Below, piece after piece: positions 16,231 to 24,665 of a stretch of 64,000 nucleotides of DNA. The position numbers and the translations under genes are program-made. How positions within the stretch are numbered: the stretch's first letter is position 1; each line of letters starts with the position of its first letter. The DNA is from Massilia rhizosphaerae. Its GTDB lineage: Bacteria; Pseudomonadota; Gammaproteobacteria; Burkholderiales; Burkholderiaceae_D. The stretch lies in NCBI RefSeq assembly GCF_016093545.1, contig NZ_JADKYX010000005.1:231605-295604 (forward strand), in the 5' to 3' direction. The notes under the pieces were generated by a model. It was not told where the DNA came from. It searched no databases and saw nothing but the letters and a program-made list of their open reading frames with translations.

Positions 16231-17250
16231 ATGAAAAAGGATTCCAGTAGCTCGCAGATGGTCACCGTCCACGAGGTCGCCCGTGTGGCGGGCGTGTCGG
16301 CGGCGACGGTCTCGCGCTTCCTGAACGGCACCGCCAAGGTGTCGGAAGAAAAGCGCCAGGCCATCGAAAGCGTCATCGAAAAGCTCAATTACAAGCCGAA
16401 CGTGCTGGCGCAGAACCTCAAGACGGGCAGCTCGCGCACGATCGGCGTGCTGACGCAGTCGCTCGTGTCCGGCTACTTCGCCGACGCGATGGCGGGCATC
16501 GACGAGGCGCTGCAGGGCACGGGCTACGCGCCGCTGATCGTGTCCGGCCACTGGCATGCGGACGAGGAAGCCGAGCGCATCGAGCTGCTCATCGCGCGGC
16601 GCGTGGACGGCCTCGTGATCCTGAGCGGTAAATTGAAGGATGCGCAGATCCTGAAACTGTCGCAGCGCGTGCCCATCGTCGCCTTCGGCCGCGACCTGAG
16701 CGCGCCGCGCGCGTACGGCTTCTGCCTCGACAATTACTGGGGCGCGTGCGAGGCCGTGAGCTACCTGATCGCGCAGGGGCACCGCAACATCGCGTTCATC
16801 ACGGGCCCGTCCGACCACCAGGACGCGCTGGCGCGCCTGGCCGGCTACCGTGACACGCTGGCCAAGCACGCCATCAAGGAACAGCAGCAACTGATCATCG
16901 GCGGCGACTTCCAGGAATCGGGCGGTCTTTTGGCCGTGGAGCGCTTGCTGGAATCGAAGCAGCGCTTCAGCGCGATCTTCTGCGCCAACGACCTGACCGC
17001 GTACGGCGCGCGCCTGGCGCTGTACCGGCGCGGCATCCGGGTGCCGGAAGACATCTCCGTGATCGGCTTCGACGACCTGCACAGCTCGATGTACACGACG
17101 CCCCCGCTGACCACGGTGCGCCAGCCACTGTTCGACGTCGGCAAATGCCTGGGCCGTGCGATCGTCAAGATGATCGGGCACGAGACGCTCGACATCGAGG
17201 TGCCGCACCTGAACCTCGTCGTGCGCGAATCCGTCGCGCCGATCGACTGA
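16231..17250 (+). CDS. LacI-family transcriptional repressor of the beta-glucoside operon
   Basis: 339 residues. The LacI helix-turn-helix is at about 11-32 (VTVHEVARVAGVSAATVSRFLNG) followed by the hinge helix region YKPNVLAQNLKTG. A periplasmic-binding-protein-like effector domain covers about 65-335, including FITGPSDHQDALARLAGYRD and VIGFDDLHSSMYTTPPLTTVRQP. It is divergent from the GH1-glk-MFS operon with the palindrome at 16081 between them, so it most likely represses that operon and is released by a glucoside or glucose derivative. Whether it also binds the different TGKTANCGNNTARCA sites of the GH31/TonB locus is doubtful because the half-sites differ. The second repeat element starts immediately after its stop codon. 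Confidence 0.9.
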   Translation: MKKDSSSSQMVTVHEVARVAGVSAATVSRFLNGTAKVSEEKRQAIESVIEKLNYKPNVLAQNLKTGSSRTIGVLTQSLVSGYFADAMAGIDEALQGTGYAPLIVSGHWHADEEAERIELLIARRVDGLVILSGKLKDAQILKLSQRVPIVAFGRDLSAPRAYGFCLDNYWGACEAVSYLIAQGHRNIAFITGPSDHQDALARLAGYRDTLAKHAIKEQQQLIIGGDFQESGGLLAVERLLESKQRFSAIFCANDLTAYGARLALYRRGIRVPEDISVIGFDDLHSSMYTTPPLTTVRQPLFDVGKCLGRAIVKMIGHETLDIEVPHLNLVVRESVAPID

Positions 17251-17454
17251 AAATTCGGGGTCAGAGCACGGATTTAGCAAAATTCGGGGTCAGAGCCCTT
17301 TTCGAAGACAGGTTTTGCGGGCATTTTCGTCGATGCCGTGATCGTTTAACGACGAATATCTCCGTCATCAACGAAAACATGTCGCTTACGCGCATCGTAC
17401 GGAAAAGTGCTCTGACCCCGAATTTGCGGAAAAATATGCTCTGACCCCGAATTT
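17251..17454. repeat. palindromic repeat element, copy 2 (MITE/REP-like)
   Basis: 204 bp with the same architecture as copy 1: direct repeats AAATTCGGGGTCAGAGC at 17251-17269 and 17280-17296 (29-bp period), inverted copies at 17407-17425 and 17438-17454 (29-bp period). The core differs from copy 1. It begins at the base after the LacI stop codon and ends two bases before the stop codon of the convergent SDR gene, so it fills the intergenic gap exactly. Confidence 0.8.
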
Positions 17455-17456
17455 GG

Positions 17457-18203
17457 TCAGGCCGCGAAGCCGCCGTCGACGGCGAGATCTGCTCCCGTGA
17501 CGAAGCTGGCTTCCGGGCTCGCCAGCCACGCCACCATCGCGGCGACTTCCTGTGGCCGTCCGTGGCGCGGCAAGGCCATGAAGGCGTGCAGCGATTTGCC
17601 GAAGTCCGTGTCGGCCGGGTTCATGTCCGTGTCCACGGGCCCCGGCAGGACATTGTTCACGGTGATGCCGCGCGGGCCCAGGTCGTGCGCCAGCCCTTTC
17701 ACGAGGCCCGTCAGCGCCGACTTGCTCATCGCGTAGACGGCGGCGCCGGCGAACGGCATGCGCAAGGCGTTCGTGCTGCCGATGTTGATGACGCGCCCGC
17801 CGTCCCCGAGGTGCCGCACGGCCGCCTGTGTGGCGGCGAACACCGCGCGCAGGTTGACCGCGATCGTCTTGTCGAAATCCGCGAGCGGGAATTCCGTCAC
17901 GTGCCCGCCCAGGAAGATGCCCGCGTTGTTGACGAGGATGTCCAGCCGTCCGAATTTGTCGGCGGCGGCGTCGATGGCGGCCGCCAGCGCCTGCGGATCG
18001 GCCGCGTCGGCGCGCAAGCCGAGCGCGCGGCCGCCGGCCGCTTCGATGCGGCCCGCCAGGGCCTGCGCGGCGGCGTCCGACGCTTGATAGGTGAAGGCGA
18101 CGGCCGCGCCGTCCCGCGCCAGACGTTCCACGATGGCCGCGCCGATGCCGCGCGAACCGCCGGTGACGAAGGCGACTTTGTGTTCCAGTTGGGTCGTTGC
18201 CAT
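17457..18203 (-). CDS. short-chain dehydrogenase/reductase
   Basis: 248 residues, classical SDR. The NAD(P)-binding motif is TGGSRGIGAAI near the N-terminus, NNAG follows at about residue 90, and the active-site Ser precedes YAMSK, which holds the catalytic Tyr and Lys. PGPVDTDMNP and a C-terminal GADLAVDGGFAA complete the 3-oxoacyl-ACP reductase-like fold. The substrate is unknown. I set the start at the ATG at 18203, preceded by GGAGCAGATC, rather than the ATG at 18215. It is divergent from a LysR gene with an inverted repeat between them, a common arrangement for a regulator and its target. Confidence 0.87.
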   Translation of the reverse strand: MATTQLEHKVAFVTGGSRGIGAAIVERLARDGAAVAFTYQASDAAAQALAGRIEAAGGRALGLRADAADPQALAAAIDAAADKFGRLDILVNNAGIFLGGHVTEFPLADFDKTIAVNLRAVFAATQAAVRHLGDGGRVINIGSTNALRMPFAGAAVYAMSKSALTGLVKGLAHDLGPRGITVNNVLPGPVDTDMNPADTDFGKSLHAFMALPRHGRPQEVAAMVAWLASPEASFVTGADLAVDGGFAA

Positions 18204-18257
18204 GATCTGCTCCATGCGTTTGGGTGGTCGATGCGTGCAGTATCATTCCAACTCTCC

Positions 18258-18295
18258 GTTGAAACTAGCGGGGAGAAATGCACAAGACTTTCAAC
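18258..18295. promoter_or_regulatory. inverted repeat between SDR and LysR genes
   Basis: GTTGAAA (18258-18264) and TTTCAAC (18289-18295) are exact inverted copies with starts 31 bp apart, about three helical turns. Its place between a LysR gene and its divergent neighbour fits a LysR binding region. Confidence 0.4.
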
Positions 18296-18314
18296 TGCGA
18301 GTTAAAAATCGGCC

Positions 18315-19238
18315 ATGAACGACGCATTCGTCCACCTCGATTCCTTCATCCATAGCGCGGAGGACGGCGGCTTTTCCACCGCCGCGCGCTGGCTCGGCCT
18401 CACGCCGGCGGCCGTCAGCAAGAACGTGGCACGGCTGGAGGCGAGCCTCGGCGTGCGATTGTTCCGCCGCAGCACCCGCAAGTTGAGCTTGACGGAAGAA
18501 GGAGAACAGTTCCTGCGCGAGGTGGCGGAGCCGTGGCACCGCATCCAGGATGCGATGGCCGTCGTGCGCCAGGGCGCGAATCACGCGGCCGGACCGCTCA
18601 AGGTCGCGCTGGCGCCGGCCGTCGGGCGCATGCATTTCGTGCCGATGCTGGCGGAATTCCGCCGCCGCTATCCCGAGGTCCTGCCCGACCTGCACTTCGA
18701 CAACCGCCAGGTCGACCTGATCGCGGAAGGGTTCGACGTCGCCATCGGCGGCGGCGTCGAGCTGCCGCAGGGCGTCGTCGCGCGCGAGCTGGCGCGGGTG
18801 CGCATCGTCCTGTGCGCGGCGCCCGATTACCTGGCCACGCACGGCACGCCGCGTCATCCGGACGACCTGGCCGGCCACGACGGTATCGCGCGCCGGTCGA
18901 TCCGCACGGGGCGCCTGCAGACGCTCACCCTGCGCGACGACGCGGGCGGCGTCGCGCCCTACGAATGCCGGCCCGTGGCCGTGCTGGACGATCCGGAAGC
19001 GATGGCGCACGCGGCGGCGGCGGGACTCGGCATCGCGCTGCTGCCCACACCGCACGCGGGCCCGCTGCTGGCGGACGGACGCCTCGTGCGCATCCTGCCC
19101 GACTGGTATGCGGAGACGGGCCCGCTGTTCCTTTACTATTCGAGCCGGCGGCTGCTGCCGGCCAAGACGCGCGTGTTCGTCGATTTCGTCGTCGAGCGTT
19201 TCCGCGAGCTGGGGCTGGCCGCGCACTTCGCTGGTTGA
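18315..19238 (+). CDS. LysR-family transcriptional regulator
   Basis: 307 residues. The N-terminal winged helix-turn-helix (about 3-62: LDSFIHSAEDGGFSTAARWLGLTPAAVSKNVARLE) is followed by a LysR substrate-binding domain of the CrgA/DsdC-like type, with the typical FDVAIGGG and AAAGLGIALLP segments. LTPAAVSKN in the recognition helix is characteristic of this subgroup. It is divergent from the SDR gene and probably regulates it in response to a small aromatic or aldehyde ligand; the ligand is unknown. No clear Shine-Dalgarno precedes the ATG, so the start could be slightly different. Confidence 0.88.
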   Translation: MNDAFVHLDSFIHSAEDGGFSTAARWLGLTPAAVSKNVARLEASLGVRLFRRSTRKLSLTEEGEQFLREVAEPWHRIQDAMAVVRQGANHAAGPLKVALAPAVGRMHFVPMLAEFRRRYPEVLPDLHFDNRQVDLIAEGFDVAIGGGVELPQGVVARELARVRIVLCAAPDYLATHGTPRHPDDLAGHDGIARRSIRTGRLQTLTLRDDAGGVAPYECRPVAVLDDPEAMAHAAAAGLGIALLPTPHAGPLLADGRLVRILPDWYAETGPLFLYYSSRRLLPAKTRVFVDFVVERFRELGLAAHFAG

Positions 19239-19257
19239 TGGCGACGTGCAACGGCTT

Positions 19258-19291
19258 CTGTCACGGCACTGACATTAAGCCTTCATACAAT
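19258..19291 (+). promoter_or_regulatory. Pho box and -10 of alkaline phosphatase gene
   Basis: CTGTCAC-GGCA-CTGACAT (19258-19275) matches the PhoB box (two 7-bp direct repeats at 11-bp spacing). It is followed after exactly 10 bp by the -10-like TACAAT (19286-19291), the standard PhoB-activated promoter geometry. Confidence 0.72.
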
Positions 19292-19331
19292 GTACGATTG
19301 GCAATAACAACCCGACAGAAAGGCCGACCGC

Positions 19332-21020
19332 ATGCGCTCCACCTGGCTGAAGACTTCGCTCACCCTGATCGCGTGCACCGTGCTGTGGCTGCCCGCACCG
19401 GCCCCCGCCGCGGACAGCGTCAAGCCGGCGACCGCCGGCCACGCCGTCGCGCAGGTGAAACCGCCGAAGCTGGTGGTCGTGATGGTCATCGACGGCCTGC
19501 CGTCCGAACAGGTGCAGCGCTACCGCAGCCAGTTCGGCCCCGGCGGCCTGCGCCGCCTGCTGGAGCAGGGCGCGTCGTTCACGGATGCGCACCAGGCCCA
19601 CGGCATCACGGTCACGGCCGTGGGCCATTCCGCCGTGTTGACGGGCGCGTATCCTTACCGCCACGGCATCATCGGCAACAACTGGATCGCCGCGGACGGC
19701 CGGCAGGTCTATTGCACCGAGGACACCCGCTACCACTACATCGACGAGGACACGGATGCGCACGACGGCACGTCGCCCGCGAACCTGCGCGTGGACACGC
19801 TGGGCGACCAGTTGCGCTACGCGACCGGCAACCGCAGCAAGGTCGTGACCGTCTCCGGCAAGGACCGCGGCGCCATCCTGCTGGCCGGCAAGACGGGCAC
19901 GGCGTACATGTACATGGACAAGACGGGCGACTTTGCCAGCAGTACCTATTACATGGACAAATATCCGGCCTGGGCCGAGCGCTTCCGTGCCGCCAGGCCG
20001 CAGGACCGCTACTACGCCAAGTCGTGGAAGCCCCTGCTGGACGACAAGGCCTATGCGGACGACGTCCCGTACCCGGAGGCGACGCCGAGCAACCCGAACC
20101 GCTTCCCGTTCACGTTCTACAGCGAGATCGGCAAGCCGGCCCCCGACTACTATCTGCGCCTCAAGAAGAGCCCGGTCGTCGACGCGTTGACGCTGGAATT
20201 CGCCGAGGCCGCCGTCGACGGCGAGCAGCTGGGCAACAACCCGACGGGCGCCACGGACCTGCTTGGCATCAGCCTGTCCGGCCACGATTACGTGAACCAC
20301 GCGTACGGCCCGGAAAGCCGCATGTCGCACGACCACCTGCAGCAGGTCGACCGGCAGATCGCGCAGTTCTTCGCGTTCCTCGACAAGCGCGTCGGCATGG
20401 ACAACGTCCTCGTCGTGCTGACGGCCGACCACGGTTTCGCCAACACGGCCGAGTTCGCGCAGGCGCGGCATATGGATGCGCTGCGCGTGAACCCGAAGAC
20501 GCTGCTGGCGAACCTGGACGCCGCGCTGGCCGAGCGCTTCGGCACCGCCAACCTGGTCAAGACGTCCCTGCTGCCCGACATCCATCTCGACTACGCCGCC
20601 ATCGAGCGCCGCGGCCTCGCGCGGGCCGACGTGGAGAATGCCGCCGCGCGCTTCCTGCTGGCCCAGCCGGGCATTTCGGAAGTGTTCACGCGCACGCAGC
20701 TGGCGCAGGGCGTCGCGGCCAAGTCGCGCCTGGGCACGCTGATGCAGCGGGCGTGGAACCGCCAGCTGTCCGGCGACCTGCTCGTCGTGACGACGCCGTA
20801 CACGATCTTTTCCAGCGGGACGTCGGGCGCCAGCCACGGCACGCCGTGGCAGTACGACACGTCCGTGCCCTTGCTGATCATGGGCAAGCGCTGGATCCGC
20901 CCGGGCGAACAGGCCGGCTATGCGGAAGTCGTGGACATCGCCCCGACGCTCGCGCAGATCCTGCACGTGCGCCGTCCGGCGGGCGCGGAAGGGCGTGCGC
21001 TGACCGAGGCGCTGCGCTGA
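19332..21020 (+). CDS. alkaline phosphatase superfamily enzyme, PafA-like, exported
   Basis: 562 residues. A signal peptide (to about APAA) sends it to the periplasm. The fold is that of the PafA/nucleotide pyrophosphatase branch of the alkaline phosphatase superfamily, with a Thr nucleophile: Thr95 in VTAVGHS, spaced like the catalytic Thr of these enzymes. Zinc ligands include the Asp of VIDGLP, SLSGHDYVNHAYGP and LTADHGFA, plus a late His in the SGASHGTPW segment. It should release phosphate from monoesters outside the cytoplasm. A Pho box and -10 lie just upstream, and an exopolyphosphatase gene follows immediately, so this is a phosphate-scavenging unit. Phosphodiesterase activity is a possible alternative. 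Confidence 0.87.
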   Translation: MRSTWLKTSLTLIACTVLWLPAPAPAADSVKPATAGHAVAQVKPPKLVVVMVIDGLPSEQVQRYRSQFGPGGLRRLLEQGASFTDAHQAHGITVTAVGHSAVLTGAYPYRHGIIGNNWIAADGRQVYCTEDTRYHYIDEDTDAHDGTSPANLRVDTLGDQLRYATGNRSKVVTVSGKDRGAILLAGKTGTAYMYMDKTGDFASSTYYMDKYPAWAERFRAARPQDRYYAKSWKPLLDDKAYADDVPYPEATPSNPNRFPFTFYSEIGKPAPDYYLRLKKSPVVDALTLEFAEAAVDGEQLGNNPTGATDLLGISLSGHDYVNHAYGPESRMSHDHLQQVDRQIAQFFAFLDKRVGMDNVLVVLTADHGFANTAEFAQARHMDALRVNPKTLLANLDAALAERFGTANLVKTSLLPDIHLDYAAIERRGLARADVENAAARFLLAQPGISEVFTRTQLAQGVAAKSRLGTLMQRAWNRQLSGDLLVVTTPYTIFSSGTSGASHGTPWQYDTSVPLLIMGKRWIRPGEQAGYAEVVDIAPTLAQILHVRRPAGAEGRALTEALR

Positions 21021-21106
21021 TGGCGGAGATACATCGCGTAACGGAAGGCGCCCCCGGCCGCGCGCCCGCTATACTGCCGTCAACGCCACTTCATCCGTTC
21101 GCATCC

Positions 21107-22558
21107 ATGTACGCAGCAGTCGACCTCGGCTCCAATTCCTTCCGCCTCCACATCGGCGAGCCGATCGCGGGCCAGATCCACATCGTGCGCACGGCGCGCG
21201 ACCCGATCCGCCTCGCGGCCGGGCTCGGCCCGGACAACGCGCTGTCCGAGGCGGCCGTCGAGACGGCGCTGCGCACGCTGCGCGATTTCAGCGGCATCCT
21301 GCGCCAGTTCCACCTCGACGCCGTGCGCGTCGTCGCGACCAACACGATGCGCGTGGCCAGCAACGCCGAGGCCGTGCTGCCCCGGCTGGAAGAGGCGATC
21401 GGCTATCCCATCGAGATCATCTCCGGCGAAGAGGAAGGCCGCCTGATCTACATGGGCGTGGCGCGCGCGCTGGGCCGGCGTCCCGAGCGGCGGCTCGTGA
21501 TCGACATCGGCGGCGGCTCCACCGAAGTCATCGCGGCGCACGGCGACGACATTCATCTGGTCGAATCGTTCAGCATCGGCACGCATCCGCAGAGCGCCGC
21601 GTATTTCCGTGGCGGCCACATCAGTGCGGACGCGTTCGAGACGGCCGTGAACGCCGCGCGCGCCCGCTTCGAGGACCTGGCCGATCAGTATCGCGAGCAC
21701 GGCTGGGATGCCGTCTACGGTTCCTCGGGCACGATGCGCGCGATTCACGAAGTGATTTCGCGTAACCGCCTGGGCGACGGCACGATGTCGCTGGCGAGCC
21801 TGCTGGCGCTGCGCGACAAGCTGGTCGAACTCGGCCACGTCGACGCGTTCGACCTGCCGGGCGTGAAACGCGAGCGCGTGATCGTGATGACGGGCGGCCT
21901 GTCCATCCTGATCGGCGTGATGCAGGAACTGGGCGCGCCCGCCATGACGGCAATCAACGCCGGCCTGCGCCTCGGGGTACTGTCCGACCTCGAACTGCGC
22001 GCCACCCGCCGCGACCGCCGCGACCTGGCCATCCAGGACTGCATGCGCCGCTTCGGCGTCGACACGCAGCGCGCGACGCGCACGGCCGCCATCGCCAAGA
22101 AACTGTTCGACAAGCTGGCGCCGCAGGACGACGGCGTCGTCCACCACCTGTTGCGCAGCGCGATGCTGCACGAGGTGGGGCAGGCCATTTCGCACACGGG
22201 CGCGCACAAGCACGCCGCCTACATCGTCGAACACGCCGACCTGCCGGGCTTCACGGCGCGCGAGCAACGGCTGATGAGCCTGATCGTCCTGGGCCAGAAG
22301 GGCAATCTGCGCAAGGTGCGCGAGGTGCTGGGCGTGCCCGACCTGGCGAAGGCCGTGCTGGCGCTGCGCCTGGCGGCCGTGTTCATGCATGCGCGCGTGG
22401 ACGCCGACGTCGACGCCGTGCGCCTGCGCATGAAGGGCCGGATCGACATCGAGACGCCGCGCGGCTGGCTGAACCAGCATCCGACCGTGGCCGCCTGGTT
22501 CGAGAAAGAGGCGGCGGCGTGGAGCGACGTCGGGGTGCCGTTCAGCGTGACGACTTGA
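21107..22558 (+). CDS. ppx: exopolyphosphatase
   Basis: 483 residues of the Ppx/GppA family, which removes terminal phosphates from polyphosphate. The start MYAAVDLGSNSFRLHIGE is the standard one; the frame is open further upstream to an ATG overlapping the phosphatase stop (21020), but the extra residues have no family character. The ASKHA-fold motifs are VDLGSNSFRL, ISGEEEGRLIYMG with the catalytic Glu, and VIDIGGGSTEV. An HD-like helical C-terminal domain contains HHLLRSAMLHEVGQAI. It lies 86 bp after the PhoB-controlled phosphatase gene. Polyphosphate kinase is encoded about 11 kb away in the same window. Guanosine pentaphosphatase activity is possible in this family. Confidence 0.92.
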   Translation: MYAAVDLGSNSFRLHIGEPIAGQIHIVRTARDPIRLAAGLGPDNALSEAAVETALRTLRDFSGILRQFHLDAVRVVATNTMRVASNAEAVLPRLEEAIGYPIEIISGEEEGRLIYMGVARALGRRPERRLVIDIGGGSTEVIAAHGDDIHLVESFSIGTHPQSAAYFRGGHISADAFETAVNAARARFEDLADQYREHGWDAVYGSSGTMRAIHEVISRNRLGDGTMSLASLLALRDKLVELGHVDAFDLPGVKRERVIVMTGGLSILIGVMQELGAPAMTAINAGLRLGVLSDLELRATRRDRRDLAIQDCMRRFGVDTQRATRTAAIAKKLFDKLAPQDDGVVHHLLRSAMLHEVGQAISHTGAHKHAAYIVEHADLPGFTAREQRLMSLIVLGQKGNLRKVREVLGVPDLAKAVLALRLAAVFMHARVDADVDAVRLRMKGRIDIETPRGWLNQHPTVAAWFEKEAAAWSDVGVPFSVTT

Positions 22559-22643
22559 TTCGCGCTTTTGCCCGGCCACCATTGCAATCCTCTTTTCGAC
22601 GGCGATACTGAAAGTCCGATCATCGACTTTCATGGAGAGGATC

Positions 22644-23096
22644 ATGAACGAGCAAGCAAACATCGGCCTGCTCAAACAGGCGTACGACGCGTACGACAAA
22701 GGCGACATCCCGCGCCTGCTCGGCCTGCTTGCGCAGGACATCGAATGGGAGCTGCCCGAAGTGGAAGGCATCCCGTTCACCGGCAAACGCCACGGCGTGA
22801 GCCAGGTGGCCGACTTCTTCCGCGTCCTGGCGGACTGCCAGGACACGCGCGAATTCAGGGCCGACCGCTTCATCGGCCAGGACGACCAGGTCGTCGTGCT
22901 CGGCCACGGCACGTTCACCGTCAAGGCCACGGGCGCCGAGTACGGCAGCGACTGGTGCCACGTCATCCGCGTCGCCGGCGGCAAGATCGCCAGCTTCAGG
23001 GAATACGCCGATACCCACCGGGCCGCGCAGGCCTATCAAGGGCAGGGCGCCGGCGCCGCTGCCGGCAAGGGCGCGACGCGTCCGGCCATCCATTAA
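22644..23096 (+). CDS. SnoaL-like/NTF2-fold protein
   Basis: 150 residues with the SnoaL-like (nuclear transport factor 2) pattern: an N-terminal helix pair (LLKQAYDAYDKGDIPRLL), then DIEWELPEVEGIPFTGKRHG, a barrel, and WCHVIRVAGGKIASFREYADT. Such proteins are small cone-shaped enzymes or ligand carriers; the substrate is not predictable. The ATG at 22644 is preceded by GGAGAGG, so it is preferred over the ATG at 22632. The last 20 or so residues are Gly/Ala-rich and probably disordered. A terminator follows. Confidence 0.8.
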   Translation: MNEQANIGLLKQAYDAYDKGDIPRLLGLLAQDIEWELPEVEGIPFTGKRHGVSQVADFFRVLADCQDTREFRADRFIGQDDQVVVLGHGTFTVKATGAEYGSDWCHVIRVAGGKIASFREYADTHRAAQAYQGQGAGAAAGKGATRPAIH

Positions 23097-23117
23097 TCCG
23101 CCGGTCTGTCGCGCATG

Positions 23118-23150
23118 CGGCCGCGCCTCCGGGCGCGGCCGTTTCGTTTT
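23118..23150 (+). terminator. terminator after SnoaL-like gene
   Basis: CGGCCGCGCC (23118-23127) pairs with GGCGCGGCCG (23132-23141); TTTCGTTTT follows. Confidence 0.75.
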
Positions 23151-23164
23151 GCCATTCTGCTATC

Positions 23165-23770
23165 ATGGAACCCATGAATGCCGATCCGCTGACCCTGCAT
23201 CCCATCGCGCTCGAAGGCCGTCACGTGCGGCTGGAGCCGTACGTCGACGCGCTGCGCGAGCCGATCCGGGCTGCGCTCGATTGCGATCCCGACGCGTGGC
23301 GGCTGTTCGCGGTGAACGGGCAGGGCGCGGACTTCGACCCGTGGTGGAACACGGTCACCGACCGGATTGCGCAAGGCGGCTGGATCGCGTATGCCATCCG
23401 CCGGCGCACGACGGGCGCCGTCGTCGGCACCACCAGCTTCCTGAACATCAATCGTCCTGGCCGGTGCGTCGAGATCGGCGGCACCTTCCTGCATCCGGAC
23501 GCGCGCTCGACCCTCGTCAACGCAGAAGCAAAGTACCTGATGCTCGCCCACGCGTTCGCCGGCGGCGCGCGCCGCGTCCAGTTGCTGACGGACGCGCGCA
23601 ACGTGCGCAGCCAGGCGGCCATCGCCAGGCTGGGCGCCGTGCGCGAAGGCGTGCTGCGGCGCGAACGCGTCACGTGGACGGGGCACGTGCGCGACAGCGT
23701 GCTGTTCGCCGTGACGGACCTCGACTGGCCGGATGTCCGGGCCGGGCTGGAACGGCGCCTCGGCGCCTGA
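23165..23770 (+). CDS. GNAT-family N-acetyltransferase
   Basis: 201 residues of the RimJ/RimL-like GNAT group that transfers acetyl from acetyl-CoA to an amino group of a protein or small molecule. Seen are LEGRHVRLEPY at the N-terminus, VVGTTSFLNI and CVEIGGTFLHPDAR in the central sheet, and the acetyl-CoA-associated RVQLLTDARNVRSQAAIARLGA followed by EGVLRRERV. The start may be ATG 23165 or 23174; both are close and neither has a strong ribosome binding site. The gene converges with the AraC gene, with only 12 bp between stops. The target is unknown. Confidence 0.85.
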   Translation: MEPMNADPLTLHPIALEGRHVRLEPYVDALREPIRAALDCDPDAWRLFAVNGQGADFDPWWNTVTDRIAQGGWIAYAIRRRTTGAVVGTTSFLNINRPGRCVEIGGTFLHPDARSTLVNAEAKYLMLAHAFAGGARRVQLLTDARNVRSQAAIARLGAVREGVLRRERVTWTGHVRDSVLFAVTDLDWPDVRAGLERRLGA

Positions 23771-23782
23771 TCCGGCGGCCGC

Positions 23783-24574
23783 TCACCGCTGCGCGAAAAA
23801 CGCCGACGGCGAACAGCCGAACGTCTTCCTGAACATGTGCGAAAAGGCCGACTGGCTCGTGTAGCCCAGTTCCTCCGCCACGCGCGCGAGCGGCATGCCG
23901 CGCGCGATCAGCGGCGCGGCGTGCGCCAGGCGCACCTGCTGGCGCCACTGGCCGAAACTCATCCCCAGTTCTTTTTCGAACAGCCGCGCCAGGGTGCGCT
24001 CGGACGCGCCGACGTGGCGCGCCCAATCCGCCAGCGTGTGCGCGGCGCCCGGCGCGTCGAGCAGGCGCTCGCACAGGCTTTGCAGGCGTTTGTCGCGCGG
24101 CAGCGGCACGCGGATGGGGAGCGCGGGCGCGCGGGCCAGCTCGTCGAGCATCAGCTCCGACAACAAGCTCGCGCGGGGCGACGTTTCCAGCTGCGGCATC
24201 TGCTCCAGCGCCAGGATCAGCTCGCGCAGCAGGGTCGACACGTCCAGCACGCGGCAATCCTCGCCCGGGAACGGCGTGCGCGCGGCGTGGATGCGCACGG
24301 GGCGCAGCCGCACGGGTTCGAGCACCGTCACTTCGTGCACGACGCCGGGCGCCGTCCAGACGGCGCGCGACGGCGGCACGATCCAGCTGCTGCCGGCCGC
24401 GTTCAGGCGAATCACGCCTTCGCGCGCATACGTCAGCTGGCCGAAGACGTGCGTGTGCGGCGCCACGTTGTCGGCCGCCTCCAGGTCGCGCGCCGTCAGC
24501 GTCACGGGCCGCTCGGGCGTGGGATCGAAGCAGTCCGGCAGGGGCAGGGTGTGGTGCACGACGGGGATGCTCAT
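23783..24574 (-). CDS. AraC-family transcriptional regulator
   Basis: 263 residues. An N-terminal cupin-like sensing domain (about 1-130, with PHTHVFGQLTYAREG) is followed by two helix-turn-helix motifs (about 165-263), including TLADWARHVGASERTLARLF and RVAEELGYTSQSAFSHMFRKTFGCSPSAF. This combination is typical of AraC regulators controlling a neighbouring efflux or metabolic gene. It is divergent from the MFS gene at 24666, 91 bp apart, and most likely controls it. The effector is unknown. Confidence 0.9.
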   Translation of the reverse strand: MSIPVVHHTLPLPDCFDPTPERPVTLTARDLEAADNVAPHTHVFGQLTYAREGVIRLNAAGSSWIVPPSRAVWTAPGVVHEVTVLEPVRLRPVRIHAARTPFPGEDCRVLDVSTLLRELILALEQMPQLETSPRASLLSELMLDELARAPALPIRVPLPRDKRLQSLCERLLDAPGAAHTLADWARHVGASERTLARLFEKELGMSFGQWRQQVRLAHAAPLIARGMPLARVAEELGYTSQSAFSHMFRKTFGCSPSAFFAQR

Positions 24575-24665
24575 GGCGTTGTCCGGTTTTCGACAAAGTT
24601 TGACCTGCTATCGTAATTCAGACGTGGCCCCTTTGCCTACACTGGGCTTTTCCTCTGGAGTCACT

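Noticed and set aside
11999..17454. CRISPR-like array from the repeated GGGGTCAGAGC motif
   Set aside because: Only two direct copies per side plus inverted copies, with 10-12 bp fillers; no array of regular spacers and no cas genes.
18533..21019. Open frame running through LysR and phosphatase genes into ppx
   Set aside because: Only the part from 21107 has Ppx motifs; the rest is an alternate frame of the LysR and phosphatase genes.
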